The position numbers were made by a program, and so were the translations under genes. A stretch of 64,000 nucleotides of DNA, from NCBI RefSeq assembly GCF_001718795.1, contig NZ_CP013438.1, positions 2,275,577 through 2,339,576 of the forward strand. The letters are read 5' to 3'. This document shows, in pieces, positions 1 to 9,220 of this stretch. Position 1 is the first letter of the stretch. The number at the start of each line of letters is the position of its first letter. A model generated the notes under the pieces. That model was given only the letters and a program-made list of their open reading frames with translations, searched no databases and was not told the DNA's origin. Source of the stretch: Burkholderia latens (GTDB taxonomy: Bacteria > Pseudomonadota > Gammaproteobacteria > Burkholderiales > Burkholderiaceae).

Positions 1-372
1 CCCGCCGTTCGCCTGATAGAAAAAGCGGCCGTTCCATGCCTTCGGCAAGCGCATCTCGAAGCCGATCGCGTAGGTCTTGCCGTCCACCGCGCTCACGCGC
101 TCGTTCATCTTTCCCTGCACCACGCAATGCTCGGCGATCGGCTTGCCGGCCACCTTCAGCGCACCGGCGGCCGCGGTCGTCACCGACGTGAACGACGTGT
201 TCGCATACGCGAGCTTCGCCGCGAGCGCGTCGCAGGTCTGCGCCATCGCGGCCGGCGTCGCGGCGCTCAGGTGCGCCGGTGCGGAGCTGACCGAATCGTC
301 GCCGCCGCAACCTGCAAGCATCGCGGCGGCCGACAACGGCGCGATATACAGGAATGCAGATTTTCTGTTCAC
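1..372 (-). CDS. Tannase/feruloyl esterase family lipoprotein (N-terminal part; runs off the window)
   Basis: The visible 124 residues begin with a signal peptide that ends in a lipobox-like LAGC, followed by GGDD, so the protein is probably a lipoprotein or is exported. Further on, an H-C-V-V-Q-G segment and the sequence WNGRFFYQANGG resemble the N-terminal part of the tannase/feruloyl esterase alpha/beta hydrolase family; the catalytic Ser lies outside the window. The start is GTG, preceded by GGGAG six bases upstream. It is the last visible gene of the ferulate operon, 33 bp after the porin, so release of ferulate or a related hydroxycinnamate from plant esters outside the cytoplasm is the likely job. 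Substrate is inferred from context. Confidence 0.75.
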   Translation of the reverse strand, partial: MNRKSAFLYIAPLSAAAMLAGCGGDDSVSSAPAHLSAATPAAMAQTCDALAAKLAYANTSFTSVTTAAAGALKVAGKPIAEHCVVQGKMNERVSAVDGKTYAIGFEMRLPKAWNGRFFYQANGG

Positions 373-405
373 GATATCTCCCGTTCAGTTCGTCACGCCG
401 ATGAA

Positions 406-1554
406 TCAGAACATGTGCCGCACGCCGACCATCGCGCCGAGCTGACCCATCCCCGCGCCGGGCGTCGTGCCAGGGCCGCCGCCGCTGACCGAGTAGCGTG
501 CATGCGCGCTGTTCCACAGATACGACGACTGCGCGTAGACGGCCGTACGCTTGCTCAACAAATAGGTCGCGCGCAGCGTGGCCATCGTGCCGCGCGTGTC
601 GTGCGCGCTGTTGACGATCCGGTAGCCTTCGCCGTCGACGATGAAGTCGGGCTTCACCGCATACGACGCGCCGACGAAGAACAGATCCGAATGCGCGCCG
701 GGCGCCGCCGGCGAACCGGTCGACACGCGCCGCCCGATCCAGCCCGCGCCGATCCGCGCGCCGGCCGCCTGCGCATACGCGCTCACGTGCGTGCGCGTGT
801 CCTTGCCGCCGCTGCTCGTGAAGGGGGCGGGCGCCACGCCGTCGAAGAAGTTGGCGGCCGCACCGGTGCCGCCACGCTGTTCCTCGTACGACGCCGCCGC
901 GCCGAAATACGCGCTGTCGTACTTGAGCATCACCGACCAGTTCCGGCATTGCACCGCGTCGCCAGGCACCTGTCCCGCGCACGTCCCCTGCCCCGGCGAG
1001 TTGCCGGTACCCGCACCGTCGCGGCCGAACGAATACGCGGCGCCGAGCGTCACGCCGCGATACGTGCCGACGTAAGTCACCGCGTTGTCGGCGCGGCCGT
1101 TCGGCACGTATGCGTCGAACGAGCCGAGCCCGTAGATGTCGGGGCCGATGATGTCCGCGCCCTGCAGCGCGAGGTACGTCATCGTGTACTGGCGGCCGAA
1201 CGCAAGCGTGCCGAAGCTGCTCTTCAGCCCGACGAACGCCTGCCGCCCGAACAGCCGGCCGCCCTGGCCCAAATCGCCGCCGCGCACGTTGAAGCCGCTT
1301 TCGAGCGTGAACACCGCCTGGTAGCCGCCGCCGAGATCTTCGGTGCCGCGCAGCCCCCAGCGCGACGGCAGTTCGCCCGTCACGCCCGGCATCCGCACGA
1401 CGTGATCGCCGGCCGCGTTGGCGTGCGACACGAACTCGACGCCCGTATCGATGATCCCGTACAGCGTCACGCTCGACTGCGCGTGCGCACCCGGTGCGGC
1501 AAGCGCGCAGCACGCGCCGGCGGCCAGCAGGCCGTTCCTTGTCTTCGTCTTCAT
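406..1554 (-). CDS. Gram-negative trimeric porin, OmpC/Omp38 type
   Basis: This is a 382-residue outer membrane porin. It has a signal peptide with an AHA-Q cleavage site, then SSVTLYGIIDTGVEF, the standard first beta strand of Burkholderia and Bordetella porins. The motif SRWGLRGTEDLGGGYQAVFTLE follows, split here into SRWGLRG and the later strand, and the protein ends GVRHMF with the terminal Phe needed for barrel assembly. It lies between the MFS permease and the esterase in one direction with short gaps, so it probably lets hydroxycinnamates or their esters through the outer membrane. The family assignment is firm; the substrate is inferred only from the neighbours. Confidence 0.9.
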   Translation of the reverse strand: MKTKTRNGLLAAGACCALAAPGAHAQSSVTLYGIIDTGVEFVSHANAAGDHVVRMPGVTGELPSRWGLRGTEDLGGGYQAVFTLESGFNVRGGDLGQGGRLFGRQAFVGLKSSFGTLAFGRQYTMTYLALQGADIIGPDIYGLGSFDAYVPNGRADNAVTYVGTYRGVTLGAAYSFGRDGAGTGNSPGQGTCAGQVPGDAVQCRNWSVMLKYDSAYFGAAASYEEQRGGTGAAANFFDGVAPAPFTSSGGKDTRTHVSAYAQAAGARIGAGWIGRRVSTGSPAAPGAHSDLFFVGASYAVKPDFIVDGEGYRIVNSAHDTRGTMATLRATYLLSKRTAVYAQSSYLWNSAHARYSVSGGGPGTTPGAGMGQLGAMVGVRHMF

Positions 1555-1622
1555 TTCGTTGCGTCTCCAGACCGTGATGAATTGCGCGCTCTGACGGCGC
1601 GCATTGAAAAAAGCGAAACGTT

Positions 1623-2828
1623 TCAGTCGTCCGCGTGCGGGCGGCGGATCAGCACGAATGCAGCGAAGGCCGCGACGAGCGTGACGGGAATGCTCGCGCC
1701 GATCACGACGGGCGCGCTGCGGCCAGCGGCGAGCAGCGTCGCGGCCGCGAGCGGCCCGACGACGGAGCCGAGCCGGCCGACGGCGACCGCCGCGCCGACG
1801 CCGGTGCCGCGCATCGCGGTCGGGTAGTAGATCGCCGCGAGCGCATACAGCACCGACTGTCCGCCGACGACGAACATCCCGGCCGCGAACGCGGCCACCG
1901 CGAGCGATGCGAAACCGGGCGCGGCGGCGAGCGCGGCAAGCGACAGCACGATCCCGACATACATGCCGCCGACCACGCGCGACGCGCGCATCCGGTCGAG
2001 CGCCGCGCCGATGCCGAGCGCGCCGAGCCCCGCGCCGACGTTGAACGCGATCTGAACGAGGCCGACGTGCGCGCGATCGAGCCCGCGCGCGGCCATCAGC
2101 GACGGCAGCCAGTTCAGCAGGAAGTACAGGACGATCAGCGTGCAGAAGTAGCTGACCCAAAGCGCGACCGTCGACGTCGTGCGGCCGTCGCCGAACAGCG
2201 TGCGTGCGACGCTGGTGCGCGCGGCCTGCGTGCCGGCGACGTCGAGATACGCGCGCGATTCCGGCAGGAACCACACCAGCAGCGGCACGAGCAGCAGCGG
2301 CCCCACGCCGCCGACGTAGAAAATGTGCCGCCATTCGGTGTCGCCGGCGAGCAGCACGCCGATAAGCGACGCGATCACGCCGCCGAACGGAATGCCGCAG
2401 TACATCGTCGCCACCGCGCTGCTGCGCGAGCGCGGCTCGACCGCTTCGGACGACAGCGCGATCAGGTTCGGCATCGCACCGCCGAGGCCGATGCCGGTCA
2501 GCACGCGGACGACGACGAGCATCGCGAATGTCGAGACCTGCGCGGTCGCGATCGACAGCAGCCCGAACAGCACGACCGACGCGATCAGCACGCGCTTGCG
2601 GCCGATCCGGTCGGCGAGCCGGCCGCCGAGCATCGCGCCCGGCAGCAGCCCGAACGTGCCCGCGCTGAACGCGATGCCCATCTGCGACACCGACAGTCCG
2701 AATTCGCGCGCCATCCGCGGCGCGGCGACACCGACCGACTGCAGGTCGAGCCCTTCGAGGAGTGCGATCGCGAAACACAGTGCGAGCGTGGTCGCGACCG
2801 TGGGTTTTTCGGCAACGTAAGTGTTCAT
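1623..2828 (-). CDS. MFS permease, aromatic acid:H+ symporter type
   Basis: This is a 401-residue inner membrane transporter with about twelve hydrophobic segments. The first helix holds the E-G-x-D pattern (LLEGLDLQSVGVAAP) typical of the aromatic acid:H+ symporter family (PcaK, BenK, MhpT). The loop between helices 2 and 3 has GGRLADRIGRKR, the major facilitator signature. I chose the ATG at 2828, just before MNTYVAEKP; longer in-frame starts have no better ribosome site. It sits first in the MFS-porin-esterase segment, 118 bp downstream of a MarR-type operator copy, so uptake of ferulate, coumarate or caffeate is the likely role. Confidence 0.88.
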   Translation of the reverse strand: MNTYVAEKPTVATTLALCFAIALLEGLDLQSVGVAAPRMAREFGLSVSQMGIAFSAGTFGLLPGAMLGGRLADRIGRKRVLIASVVLFGLLSIATAQVSTFAMLVVVRVLTGIGLGGAMPNLIALSSEAVEPRSRSSAVATMYCGIPFGGVIASLIGVLLAGDTEWRHIFYVGGVGPLLLVPLLVWFLPESRAYLDVAGTQAARTSVARTLFGDGRTTSTVALWVSYFCTLIVLYFLLNWLPSLMAARGLDRAHVGLVQIAFNVGAGLGALGIGAALDRMRASRVVGGMYVGIVLSLAALAAAPGFASLAVAAFAAGMFVVGGQSVLYALAAIYYPTAMRGTGVGAAVAVGRLGSVVGPLAAATLLAAGRSAPVVIGASIPVTLVAAFAAFVLIRRPHADD

Positions 2829-2945
2829 GCTGTCTCCAGATCCTATGTCTTGTCTTGTAGTCGGCCGGCCTTGCAACGGCCGCCGCGCGCCGCCGCCGGC
2901 CAGTGGCGGGCCGGCGCGCGAGGGGTCGCATGAATGGCTGCATTT

Positions 2946-2960
2946 ATCAGGCAACCTGAT
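2946..2960. promoter_or_regulatory. MarR-type operator, second copy (ATCAGG-CAA-CCTGAT)
   Basis: This is a perfect inverted repeat with 6-bp arms and a 3-bp spacer. The arm and spacing match the operator at 7409-7429. It lies 118 bp upstream of the MFS permease, so it would let the same regulator control the uptake/hydrolysis genes separately from the catabolic genes. Binding is inferred. Confidence 0.7.
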
Positions 2961-3011
2961 TCACTGGCCGCAGGAATGCCCGCCGGTGTCGTGGCCGGCC
3001 GGTCGTTGTGC

Positions 3012-3061
3012 CCGCTGGTTGCTGCTCGTTGCTGCTCGTTGCGGCCCGTTGCCGCGTGCTG
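3012..3061. repeat. Short 10-bp tandem repeat downstream of fcs
   Basis: About four to five degenerate copies of the decamer CTGCTCGTTG lie between the feruloyl-CoA synthetase stop and the operator at 2946. Two adjacent copies are identical and the rest are diverged. No function is visible. Confidence 0.5.
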
Positions 3062-3074
3062 CCCGTTACGCGTT

Positions 3075-4994
3075 TCAGCCCGTGCGCGCCGCTTGCGCGT
3101 AGATCGCGTCGGGATCGCGCCGCGTCGGGTCGTACAGCGCATCGATCGTCGCCGCGCGATGCTTCTGCACGGCGGCCTGGTTCAGCGAACCCTTGTCGGT
3201 CACTTCGCCGAGATCGAGCGACGGCGGCGTGTCGATCAGCCGGATCCGCGCGACGAACGTCGAACCGCCGCTCGCGTTCCGGTTCAGCGCAGCGAGCCAT
3301 GCCGCAAACGCCGCGCGCACGGCCGGCGCGCGCAGCACGTCGGTCACCGATGCATCGGCGGGAAGCCCGGCCAGTGCACGGCATGCATCGACGCGCGGAA
3401 ACACCAGCAAGCCGATGTCGTCGCGATTGATCCCGGTGACGACCACGTCCTGCACGTATGGCGCACCGCTCGACACCGCATTCGCGCGCAGCGGCCCGAC
3501 GCTGACGAACGTGCCGCTGCTCAGCTTGAAGTCCTCGGTCAGCCGCCCGTCGAACATCAGCCCGAGTTCCGGCCGCGCCGGATCGGCAAAGACCCCCGCA
3601 TCGCCGCTGCGGTAGTAGCCTTCTTCGTCGAACACGTCGCGCGGATCGACGTCCGCGTGCCAGTAGCCGCGCATCACGTTCGGCCCCTTGAAGCGCAGTT
3701 CGTGCTTGCCGCCGCACGGCACGAGCTTCGCATCGCAGCCGGGCGCGGGCAGCCCGATGTAGCCGGCGCGCATCAGCGGCCCCGTCGTGAACAGGCACGA
3801 CGGCGACGCCTCGGTCATCCCGAGGCCGGCCATGATGCGGATCCGCTCGCCGCAATGCGCTTCGGTCACGCGGTCGAGCCGGTCCCATGCGGCCTGCGAC
3901 AGCCCCGCTCCGCCGAAGAAATACAGCTTCACGCGCGAGAAGAACGTGTCGCGCAGCGCGGCGTCGCGCTCGAGCGCGGCGGTCAGTTCCTCCCAGCCCT
4001 TCGGCACGTTGAAGTAGATCGTCGGCGCGATCTCGCGCAGGTTGCGCACGGTTTCGTCGAAGCGGCCCGGCATCGGGCGGCCGTCGTCGATATACAGCGT
4101 GCCGCCGTTGTACAGCGCGATGCCGAGGTTGTGACTGCCGCCGAACGTGTGGTTCCACGGCAGCCAGTCGACCAGCACCGGCGGTTCGCGCGTGAGCTCG
4201 GGCATCGTCTGGCGCAGCATCTGCTGGTTGCTGCACAGCATCCGGTGCGTGGTCGGCACCGCCTTCGGCTGCTTGGTGGAACCCGACGTGAACAAGATCT
4301 TCGCGAGATCATCGGGACCCACCGCGGCGTGGATCGCGTCGATCGTGCGCGGAGCGGTGCCGAGCAGCCGCGACAGCGGCACCGCGCGGCCGTCGGCATC
4401 GGCGTCGGCGTCGCGCGCGACGATCAGCGCCGCATCGGCCGGCAGCGTCGCGTCGAGTGCGCGCGCGAACGGCGCGCGCTCGGCGACGAATACGGCACCC
4501 GGCCGCAGCACGGCGAGCGTGTGGCGCAGCTTGCCGAAGTCGGCCGACACCAGCGAATACGCGGGCGAGATCGGCGAGTACGGCACGCCCGCCAGCATCG
4601 CCGCGAACATCAGCTGCAAATGCTCGAGATCGTTGCCGGACAGCACCGCGAGCGGACGCTCGGCCGACAGCCCGAGATCGACGAGCCCCTGGCCGAGCGC
4701 GCGGGCGCGTTCGAGCATCTGCGCGTACGTGATCTCGATCCAGTGGCCGTCCGCACCGCGCCGCGCGGCGAGCACACGGTCCGGATGGGCTTGCGCGCCG
4801 CGCACGAGACAGTCGGTGATGCGCGTCGGGTAATCGCCGAGCGGCTCGCGCGAGCGCAGGTACCAGGTGCCGTCGGCCGTGCGGCGAATCTCGGCCGCGC
4901 CGACCGCGACGTCGGCCGCGCGGTAGCGCACGCGGCCCGTGTCGTTCACCGGGCTGCTCGCGGGCGTCGCAACATTCATCGTCGGCTCGCTCAT
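3075..4994 (-). CDS. fcs: Feruloyl-CoA synthetase
   Basis: This is a 639-residue AMP-forming acyl-CoA synthetase. It activates ferulate (also p-coumarate and caffeate) to the CoA thioester with ATP, the first step of CoA-dependent non-beta-oxidative side-chain cleavage. The P-loop-like motif [15 protein letters not shown] and the adenylation motif around [14 protein letters not shown] are present. The early sequence ([24 protein letters not shown] in part) resembles feruloyl-CoA synthetases rather than short 4-coumarate ligases. Its ATG overlaps the stop of the vanillin dehydrogenase gene by 4 bp (ATGA), which implies translational coupling. Downstream, the gap of about 250 bp holds an operator copy before the transporter genes. 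Confidence 0.92.
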   Translation of the reverse strand: MSEPTMNVATPASSPVNDTGRVRYRAADVAVGAAEIRRTADGTWYLRSREPLGDYPTRITDCLVRGAQAHPDRVLAARRGADGHWIEITYAQMLERARALGQGLVDLGLSAERPLAVLSGNDLEHLQLMFAAMLAGVPYSPISPAYSLVSADFGKLRHTLAVLRPGAVFVAERAPFARALDATLPADAALIVARDADADADGRAVPLSRLLGTAPRTIDAIHAAVGPDDLAKILFTSGSTKQPKAVPTTHRMLCSNQQMLRQTMPELTREPPVLVDWLPWNHTFGGSHNLGIALYNGGTLYIDDGRPMPGRFDETVRNLREIAPTIYFNVPKGWEELTAALERDAALRDTFFSRVKLYFFGGAGLSQAAWDRLDRVTEAHCGERIRIMAGLGMTEASPSCLFTTGPLMRAGYIGLPAPGCDAKLVPCGGKHELRFKGPNVMRGYWHADVDPRDVFDEEGYYRSGDAGVFADPARPELGLMFDGRLTEDFKLSSGTFVSVGPLRANAVSSGAPYVQDVVVTGINRDDIGLLVFPRVDACRALAGLPADASVTDVLRAPAVRAAFAAWLAALNRNASGGSTFVARIRLIDTPPSLDLGEVTDKGSLNQAAVQKHRAATIDALYDPTRRDPDAIYAQAARTG

Positions 4995-6439
4995 ATCGGG
5001 TAGTGCCGCGGCGTGGTCTGCACGGTGATCCAGCGCAGCTCGGTGAATTCCGCGATCGACGCGCGGCTGCCGAAGCGGCCGTAGCCGCTCGCTTTCGTGC
5101 CGCCGAACGGCATCTGCGCTTCGTCGTGCACGGTCGGCCCGTTGACGTGGCAGATCCCCGATTCGATCCGGCGCGCGACCGCCATCGCACGCGCGATGTC
5201 GCGGCTGAACACGCTCGCCGACAATCCGAACTCGCTGTCGTTCGCAAGCGCGACCGCTTCGTCGTCGCTGTCCGCGCGCAGGATCGCGACGACCGGCGCG
5301 AACGACTCCTCGCGATAGAGCCGCATGTCGCGCGTGACGCCGTCGACGATCGACGGCTGCATCGTCGCGCCCTCCACTCGGCAGCCGAGCGGCAGTCGCG
5401 CGCCGTGCGCACGCGCATCGTCGACCAGCGACGCGGCGCGCGCGGCCGCCGCCGCATCGACCATCGTGCCGAGTGCGTGACCGGCCTGCGGATCGCCGGC
5501 AACGAGCGTGCGGGCCTTTGCCGTCAGCCGTTCGACGAGCGCGTCGGCAATCGGCCGCGCGGCGATCACGCGCTCGGTCGACATGCAGATCTGCCCCTGG
5601 TTGAAGAACGCACCGAAGGCGATCGCGTCAACGGCCGCCTCGAGGTCGGCATCGTCGAGCACCAGCACCGGCGCCTTGCCGCCGAGTTCGAGGAGCACGG
5701 GCTTCAGGTGCGCGGCCGCGTGGCGCGCGATGATGCGGCCGACGTGGGTCGAGCCGGTGAAGTTGATGCGCTTCACGTGCGGATGCGCGATCATCCGCTC
5801 GACGAGTTCGGGTGCATCGGCGGCCGCGTGCGTGATCACGTTCACCACGCCGCCGCCGAGCCCGGCTTCGTCAAGCACCGCGCCGATCAGCGTATGCACG
5901 CCGGGGCATGCCTCGGATGCCTTCAACACGACCGTATTGCCGCACGCGAGCGGCATCGCGAGCGCACGCGTGCCGAGAATCACCGGCGCGTTCCACGGCG
6001 CGATGCCGAGCACCACGCCGCACGGCACGCGCATCGCGAGCGCGAGATTGCCCGGTACGTCCGACGGGATCACGTCGCCGTCGATCTGCGTCGTCATCGA
6101 CGCGGCCTCGCGCAGCATGTTGGCCGCGAGCGTCACGTTGAAGCCGAGCCAGCCTGGCGTCGCGCCCGTTTCGGCGACGCCGGCCGCGATGAATTCGTCG
6201 ATGCGCGCGTCCATCAGGTCCGCCGCCTTCAGCAGCCGGCGGCGCTGCTCGGTCGGCGCGAGCGCCGCCCACGCGGGGAATGCGCGCTGCGCGGCGTCGA
6301 TTGCCGCGTCGGCGTCGGCAATGCCGGCCGCCGGCGCGCGCGACGCAAGCGCGCCCGTCGCGGGGTTGAAGCGGTCGAAGGTGCGGCCGTCACGGGCGGT
6401 ACACCACTCGCCGCCGATCAGCATCCGTCTGTCGGTCAT
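4991..6439 (-). CDS. vdh: Vanillin (salicylaldehyde-type) dehydrogenase
   Basis: This is a 482-residue NAD(P)+-dependent aldehyde dehydrogenase. It should oxidise vanillin, or 4-hydroxybenzaldehyde, to the acid after the hydratase/lyase step. The catalytic Cys is C285 in FFNQGQICMSTERV and the general base is E251 in LELGGKAPV; the cofactor-binding motif FTGSTHVG is at about 227-234. Length and the GQICMST signature fit the vanillin/salicylaldehyde dehydrogenase group. It lies between the hydratase/lyase and fcs, which fixes the substrate class with good confidence. No vanillate demethylase genes are in the window, so vanillate must be processed elsewhere. Confidence 0.92.
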   Translation of the reverse strand: MTDRRMLIGGEWCTARDGRTFDRFNPATGALASRAPAAGIADADAAIDAAQRAFPAWAALAPTEQRRRLLKAADLMDARIDEFIAAGVAETGATPGWLGFNVTLAANMLREAASMTTQIDGDVIPSDVPGNLALAMRVPCGVVLGIAPWNAPVILGTRALAMPLACGNTVVLKASEACPGVHTLIGAVLDEAGLGGGVVNVITHAAADAPELVERMIAHPHVKRINFTGSTHVGRIIARHAAAHLKPVLLELGGKAPVLVLDDADLEAAVDAIAFGAFFNQGQICMSTERVIAARPIADALVERLTAKARTLVAGDPQAGHALGTMVDAAAAARAASLVDDARAHGARLPLGCRVEGATMQPSIVDGVTRDMRLYREESFAPVVAILRADSDDEAVALANDSEFGLSASVFSRDIARAMAVARRIESGICHVNGPTVHDEAQMPFGGTKASGYGRFGSRASIAEFTELRWITVQTTPRHYPI

Positions 6440-6510
6440 GTCGTCTCCTGCCTTGCCTGTCTCTTCCGGTTACGCCGGCGGTTGCGCCGGCGGCTGCGTC
6501 GGCGCTTGTA

Positions 6511-7341
6511 TCAGCGCTTGTATGCCTGCAGGCCCGGCTTGATCGTCTTGTCGTCGAGGAACTGCTTCAGCCCCTGTTCGCGGCCGCGTTCCGGATCGCG
6601 CAGCTGCGCCTGATCGAGCTTCGCATACAGGTAGTCCTCGCACTGCTCCCACGTGAGCTCGCGCGAACGCTTGAAGCCGTGTTTCGCCGCGCGCAGCACG
6701 ACCGGGTTCTTGTCCATCAGCCGCGCCGCGAGCGCGATCGTCGCGTCGCGCAGCCCGGCGAGCGGCACGCTGCTGTTCACAAGGCCCATCTCCGCCGCTT
6801 CTACGCCGGTGAACGTGTCGCCGGTCATGATGTAGTGCAGCGCGCGGCGGTGCCCGACCGTGTCCGCCATCGCCTTGCTCACGAGGTTGCCGGGCGGGAT
6901 GCCCCAGTTGATCTCCGACAGCCCGAACACCGCTTCATCCGCGGCGATCGCGAGGTCGCACGCGACGAGCGGCGAGAACCCGCCGCCGAAGCACCAGCCG
7001 TTCACCATCGCGATCGTCGGCTTGTTGTACATCCGCAGCCGGCGCCACTGCCATTCCGACGCGTCGCGGCGCACCTTCTCCTGCAGCGCGTCGGAGCCGC
7101 CGTCGATTTCGCGGAAATACTCCTTCAGATCCATGCCGGCCGTCCACGCGGCGCCGGCGCCCGTCAGCACCAGCACCTTGGCCTCGTCGTCGAACTCGAT
7201 CGCGTCGAGCACCTGCAGCATTTCCTGGTTCAGCGTCGGGCTCATCGCATTGCGTTTCTCCGGGCGGTTCAACGTGACCCACGCGATGCCGGCCTCCACT
7301 TTCACTTCAACGGTCTGCCAGCGGTTGTCGTACTTGCTCAT
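6511..7341 (-). CDS. ech: Hydroxycinnamoyl-CoA hydratase/lyase (feruloyl-CoA hydratase/lyase)
   Basis: This is a 276-residue crotonase-fold enzyme. It hydrates feruloyl-CoA and then cleaves it to vanillin and acetyl-CoA. The sequence begins MSKYDNRWQTVEVKVEAG and contains the oxyanion-hole regions AAWTAGMDLKEYFRE and GWCFGGGFSPLVACD, with the conserved Glu in FGLSEINWGI. These are typical of the hydroxycinnamoyl-CoA hydratase/lyase subgroup rather than fatty-acid enoyl hydratases. I chose the ATG at 7341; the longer in-frame start would overlap the operator palindrome. It is the first gene of the catabolic operon and lies directly downstream of the operator at 7409-7429. Confidence 0.92.
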   Translation of the reverse strand: MSKYDNRWQTVEVKVEAGIAWVTLNRPEKRNAMSPTLNQEMLQVLDAIEFDDEAKVLVLTGAGAAWTAGMDLKEYFREIDGGSDALQEKVRRDASEWQWRRLRMYNKPTIAMVNGWCFGGGFSPLVACDLAIAADEAVFGLSEINWGIPPGNLVSKAMADTVGHRRALHYIMTGDTFTGVEAAEMGLVNSSVPLAGLRDATIALAARLMDKNPVVLRAAKHGFKRSRELTWEQCEDYLYAKLDQAQLRDPERGREQGLKQFLDDKTIKPGLQAYKR

Positions 7342-7408
7342 GTCTGTTCCTGTCGTTCGTTCCTGTGCGATTCGGTGCGCAGCATCCCTGCTGCGGACGA
7401 CTTCATTT

Positions 7409-7429
7409 AATATCAGGCTACCTGATATT
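7409..7429. promoter_or_regulatory. MarR-type operator, main copy
   Basis: This is a perfect 21-bp inverted repeat with arms AATATCAGG and CCTGATATT and spacer CTA. It lies 68 bp upstream of the ech start and 147 bp downstream of the marR stop. Its core ATCAGG-N3-CCTGAT recurs at 2946-2960. In known hydroxycinnamate systems a MarR repressor leaves such sites when it binds the hydroxycinnamoyl-CoA; that mechanism is assumed here. Confidence 0.8.
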
Positions 7430-7575
7430 GCAAGCGGCATGAGCGCCGGTGTTAACCCGAAGCGGAAAGCGACGAAATCAGGGAACGGTCAGGCGGCCGG
7501 CGGCAACGCGCACACGGCGAAAGCGGGCCGCGCGGGCCCGCGTCATGCGGGTTCGGAAGCGATCGGCGGCGGGGA

Positions 7576-8100
7576 TCAGCCGCGCAGGTTGCGCGAGAAC
7601 AGTTCGAGCGCGCGTTGCACGTGCGCGGCATCGTCGGCGGAGATGTCGCCGAGCATGCGCGCCTCGAGCGGGCGCAGCACGGCCTCGCATTCGCGCAGCA
7701 TCGCCGCGCCTGCGTCGGTCAGCTTCAGCAGGATGATGCGGCCGTGCGACGGGTCGGCCTCGCGCGTGACGAAGCCGCGGGCGGCCATCACGCTCATTAC
7801 CTCGTTCGCCGATTGCGGCGTGATCCACGAGCGCTCGGCGAGCTGTGCGTTCGACGATGCGCCGCGCGCCTCGAGCACCGACAGCGCCGTGTATTGCGCG
7901 AGCGTGATGCCGAGCGGTGCGAGCGCGTCGGTCATGTGACGGCGCAGCAGCCGGTCGAGGCCGCCGATCACGTAGGTCAGGCGCTGTTGCACGCGCGCCT
8001 TCGGCTTGTCGCCGGGCGCGCGGTCGGCCGTCGCGGCGTCCGTCGGGGTGTGCTTTACCGCGCGCTTCGGGATAGCGGGCTTGGTCGTTGCGGAACTCAT
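7576..8100 (-). CDS. MarR family regulator of the ferulate genes
   Basis: This is a 174-residue winged-helix regulator. After a Lys/Pro-rich leader of about 35 residues, the MarR fold begins at VQQRLTYVIGGLDRLLRRHM. The recognition region is NAQLAERSWITPQSANEVMSVMAARGFV, and the beta wing is ADPSHGRIILLKLT. It is transcribed in the same direction as ech and separated from it by 234 bp that holds the perfect palindrome. The most economical model is that it represses ech-vdh-fcs and the transporter genes through the two matching palindromes and is relieved by feruloyl-CoA. The family call is firm; ligand and targets are inferred. Confidence 0.88.
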   Translation of the reverse strand: MSSATTKPAIPKRAVKHTPTDAATADRAPGDKPKARVQQRLTYVIGGLDRLLRRHMTDALAPLGITLAQYTALSVLEARGASSNAQLAERSWITPQSANEVMSVMAARGFVTREADPSHGRIILLKLTDAGAAMLRECEAVLRPLEARMLGDISADDAAHVQRALELFSRNLRG

Positions 8101-8266
8101 GGTGCTGGCGGGATGGAATTGCGGGCCATCTTACCAGCAGGTGGGCAGATGAACGACGTGGCGGCGGCCGATCGCAGCCGCCGTCCGCACCGGATCGCGT
8201 GCATGAGCGCGCGGCCCGCCGCATCAGCGGGCTCCCATCGACGGCAACCCGTATGCGGCGGCGCGA

Positions 8267-9169
8267 TCAGCGGCGCGGCTTGCCCGCGAATCGCGCGGTC
8301 GGCAGCCCCGCGTAGCGGGTGCGCGCGACGAATACGCCGCCGGCGTCGGCATCGTTCGCCAACGCATCGTCGTCGAGCCCGACGCGTGCGCTCGTCACGT
8401 ACAACCGGCCGGCACCGTCGAGTGCGACGCAGCTCGGCTGCGCGGTCGGCACGTCGACGCGATCCGTCTCGACGCCGTCCGGCCCGTAACGCACCACCCG
8501 CCGGCCGCCCCATTGCGCGTTCCACAGCCCGCCGTCGCGATCCATCGTCGAGCCGTCCGGGTCGCCGTTCGCATCGGTCAAGCGCGCGAACGGCCGCAAG
8601 TTGGCCACGTCGCCGCCGGTACGGTAATCGCACACGAGAATCTCGCGCACCATCGAATCGCAGAAATACATCTTCGTGCCATCGGGCGAGAACGCGATGC
8701 TGTTCGCGATCGCCGCCGCGGACAGCGCGAGCCGCTCGAGCGTGAGGTCAGGATTGAGCCGATAGAACCCGCCGACCGCGCGCGGCGGCTCGCCGCCTTC
8801 GTCCTTCATCCCGAACACGAACGCGCCGAACGGATCGCAGCGGCCGTCGTTCAGACGCGTCGGCAGATCGGGCTCGACGTCGACGATCTGCGTGAACGCG
8901 CCGCTGCGCAGATCGAAGAACGCGAGACGGGTCGCGAGTCCGACCAGCAGCACGTCGGGATCCGGCGTGAGCGCGAAGCACGCCAGGCGCTCGGGCATCG
9001 GCCACTGCGCGAGCGCGGAACCGTCCGCGCGGCAGCGCCACAGCCGCGCGCCTTCGATGTCGGTCCAGTACAGCGCGTGCGTCGCATCGCACCACGTCGC
9101 GCCTTCGCCGAGCATGTTGCGGCTGTCCACCAGCAGCGCCGCCGCCGTGCCCGGATGAGTCTGTTGCAT
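8267..9169 (-). CDS. SMP-30/gluconolactonase family sugar lactonase (probable L-arabinolactonase)
   Basis: This 300-residue six-bladed beta-propeller hydrolase shows metal-site features of the SMP-30/LRE family: E18 in MLGEGATWCD, RLNDGRCDPFGAFVFGM (Asn and Asp) and NSIAFSPDGTKMYFCDS. It would open the L-arabinono-1,4-lactone produced by the dehydrogenase encoded upstream in the same operon. It is the last gene of the long minus-strand arabinose operon, 51 bp after the ABC permease. The same fold serves gluconolactone, galactonolactone and senescence-marker proteins, so substrate rests on the neighbouring arabonate genes. Confidence 0.85.
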   Translation of the reverse strand: MQQTHPGTAAALLVDSRNMLGEGATWCDATHALYWTDIEGARLWRCRADGSALAQWPMPERLACFALTPDPDVLLVGLATRLAFFDLRSGAFTQIVDVEPDLPTRLNDGRCDPFGAFVFGMKDEGGEPPRAVGGFYRLNPDLTLERLALSAAAIANSIAFSPDGTKMYFCDSMVREILVCDYRTGGDVANLRPFARLTDANGDPDGSTMDRDGGLWNAQWGGRRVVRYGPDGVETDRVDVPTAQPSCVALDGAGRLYVTSARVGLDDDALANDADAGGVFVARTRYAGLPTARFAGKPRR

Positions 9170-9220
9170 GCCGTCTCCCGATATTCGTCGTAGTTGCCGG
9201 CGGTCGCGCTCGGGTCGAAC

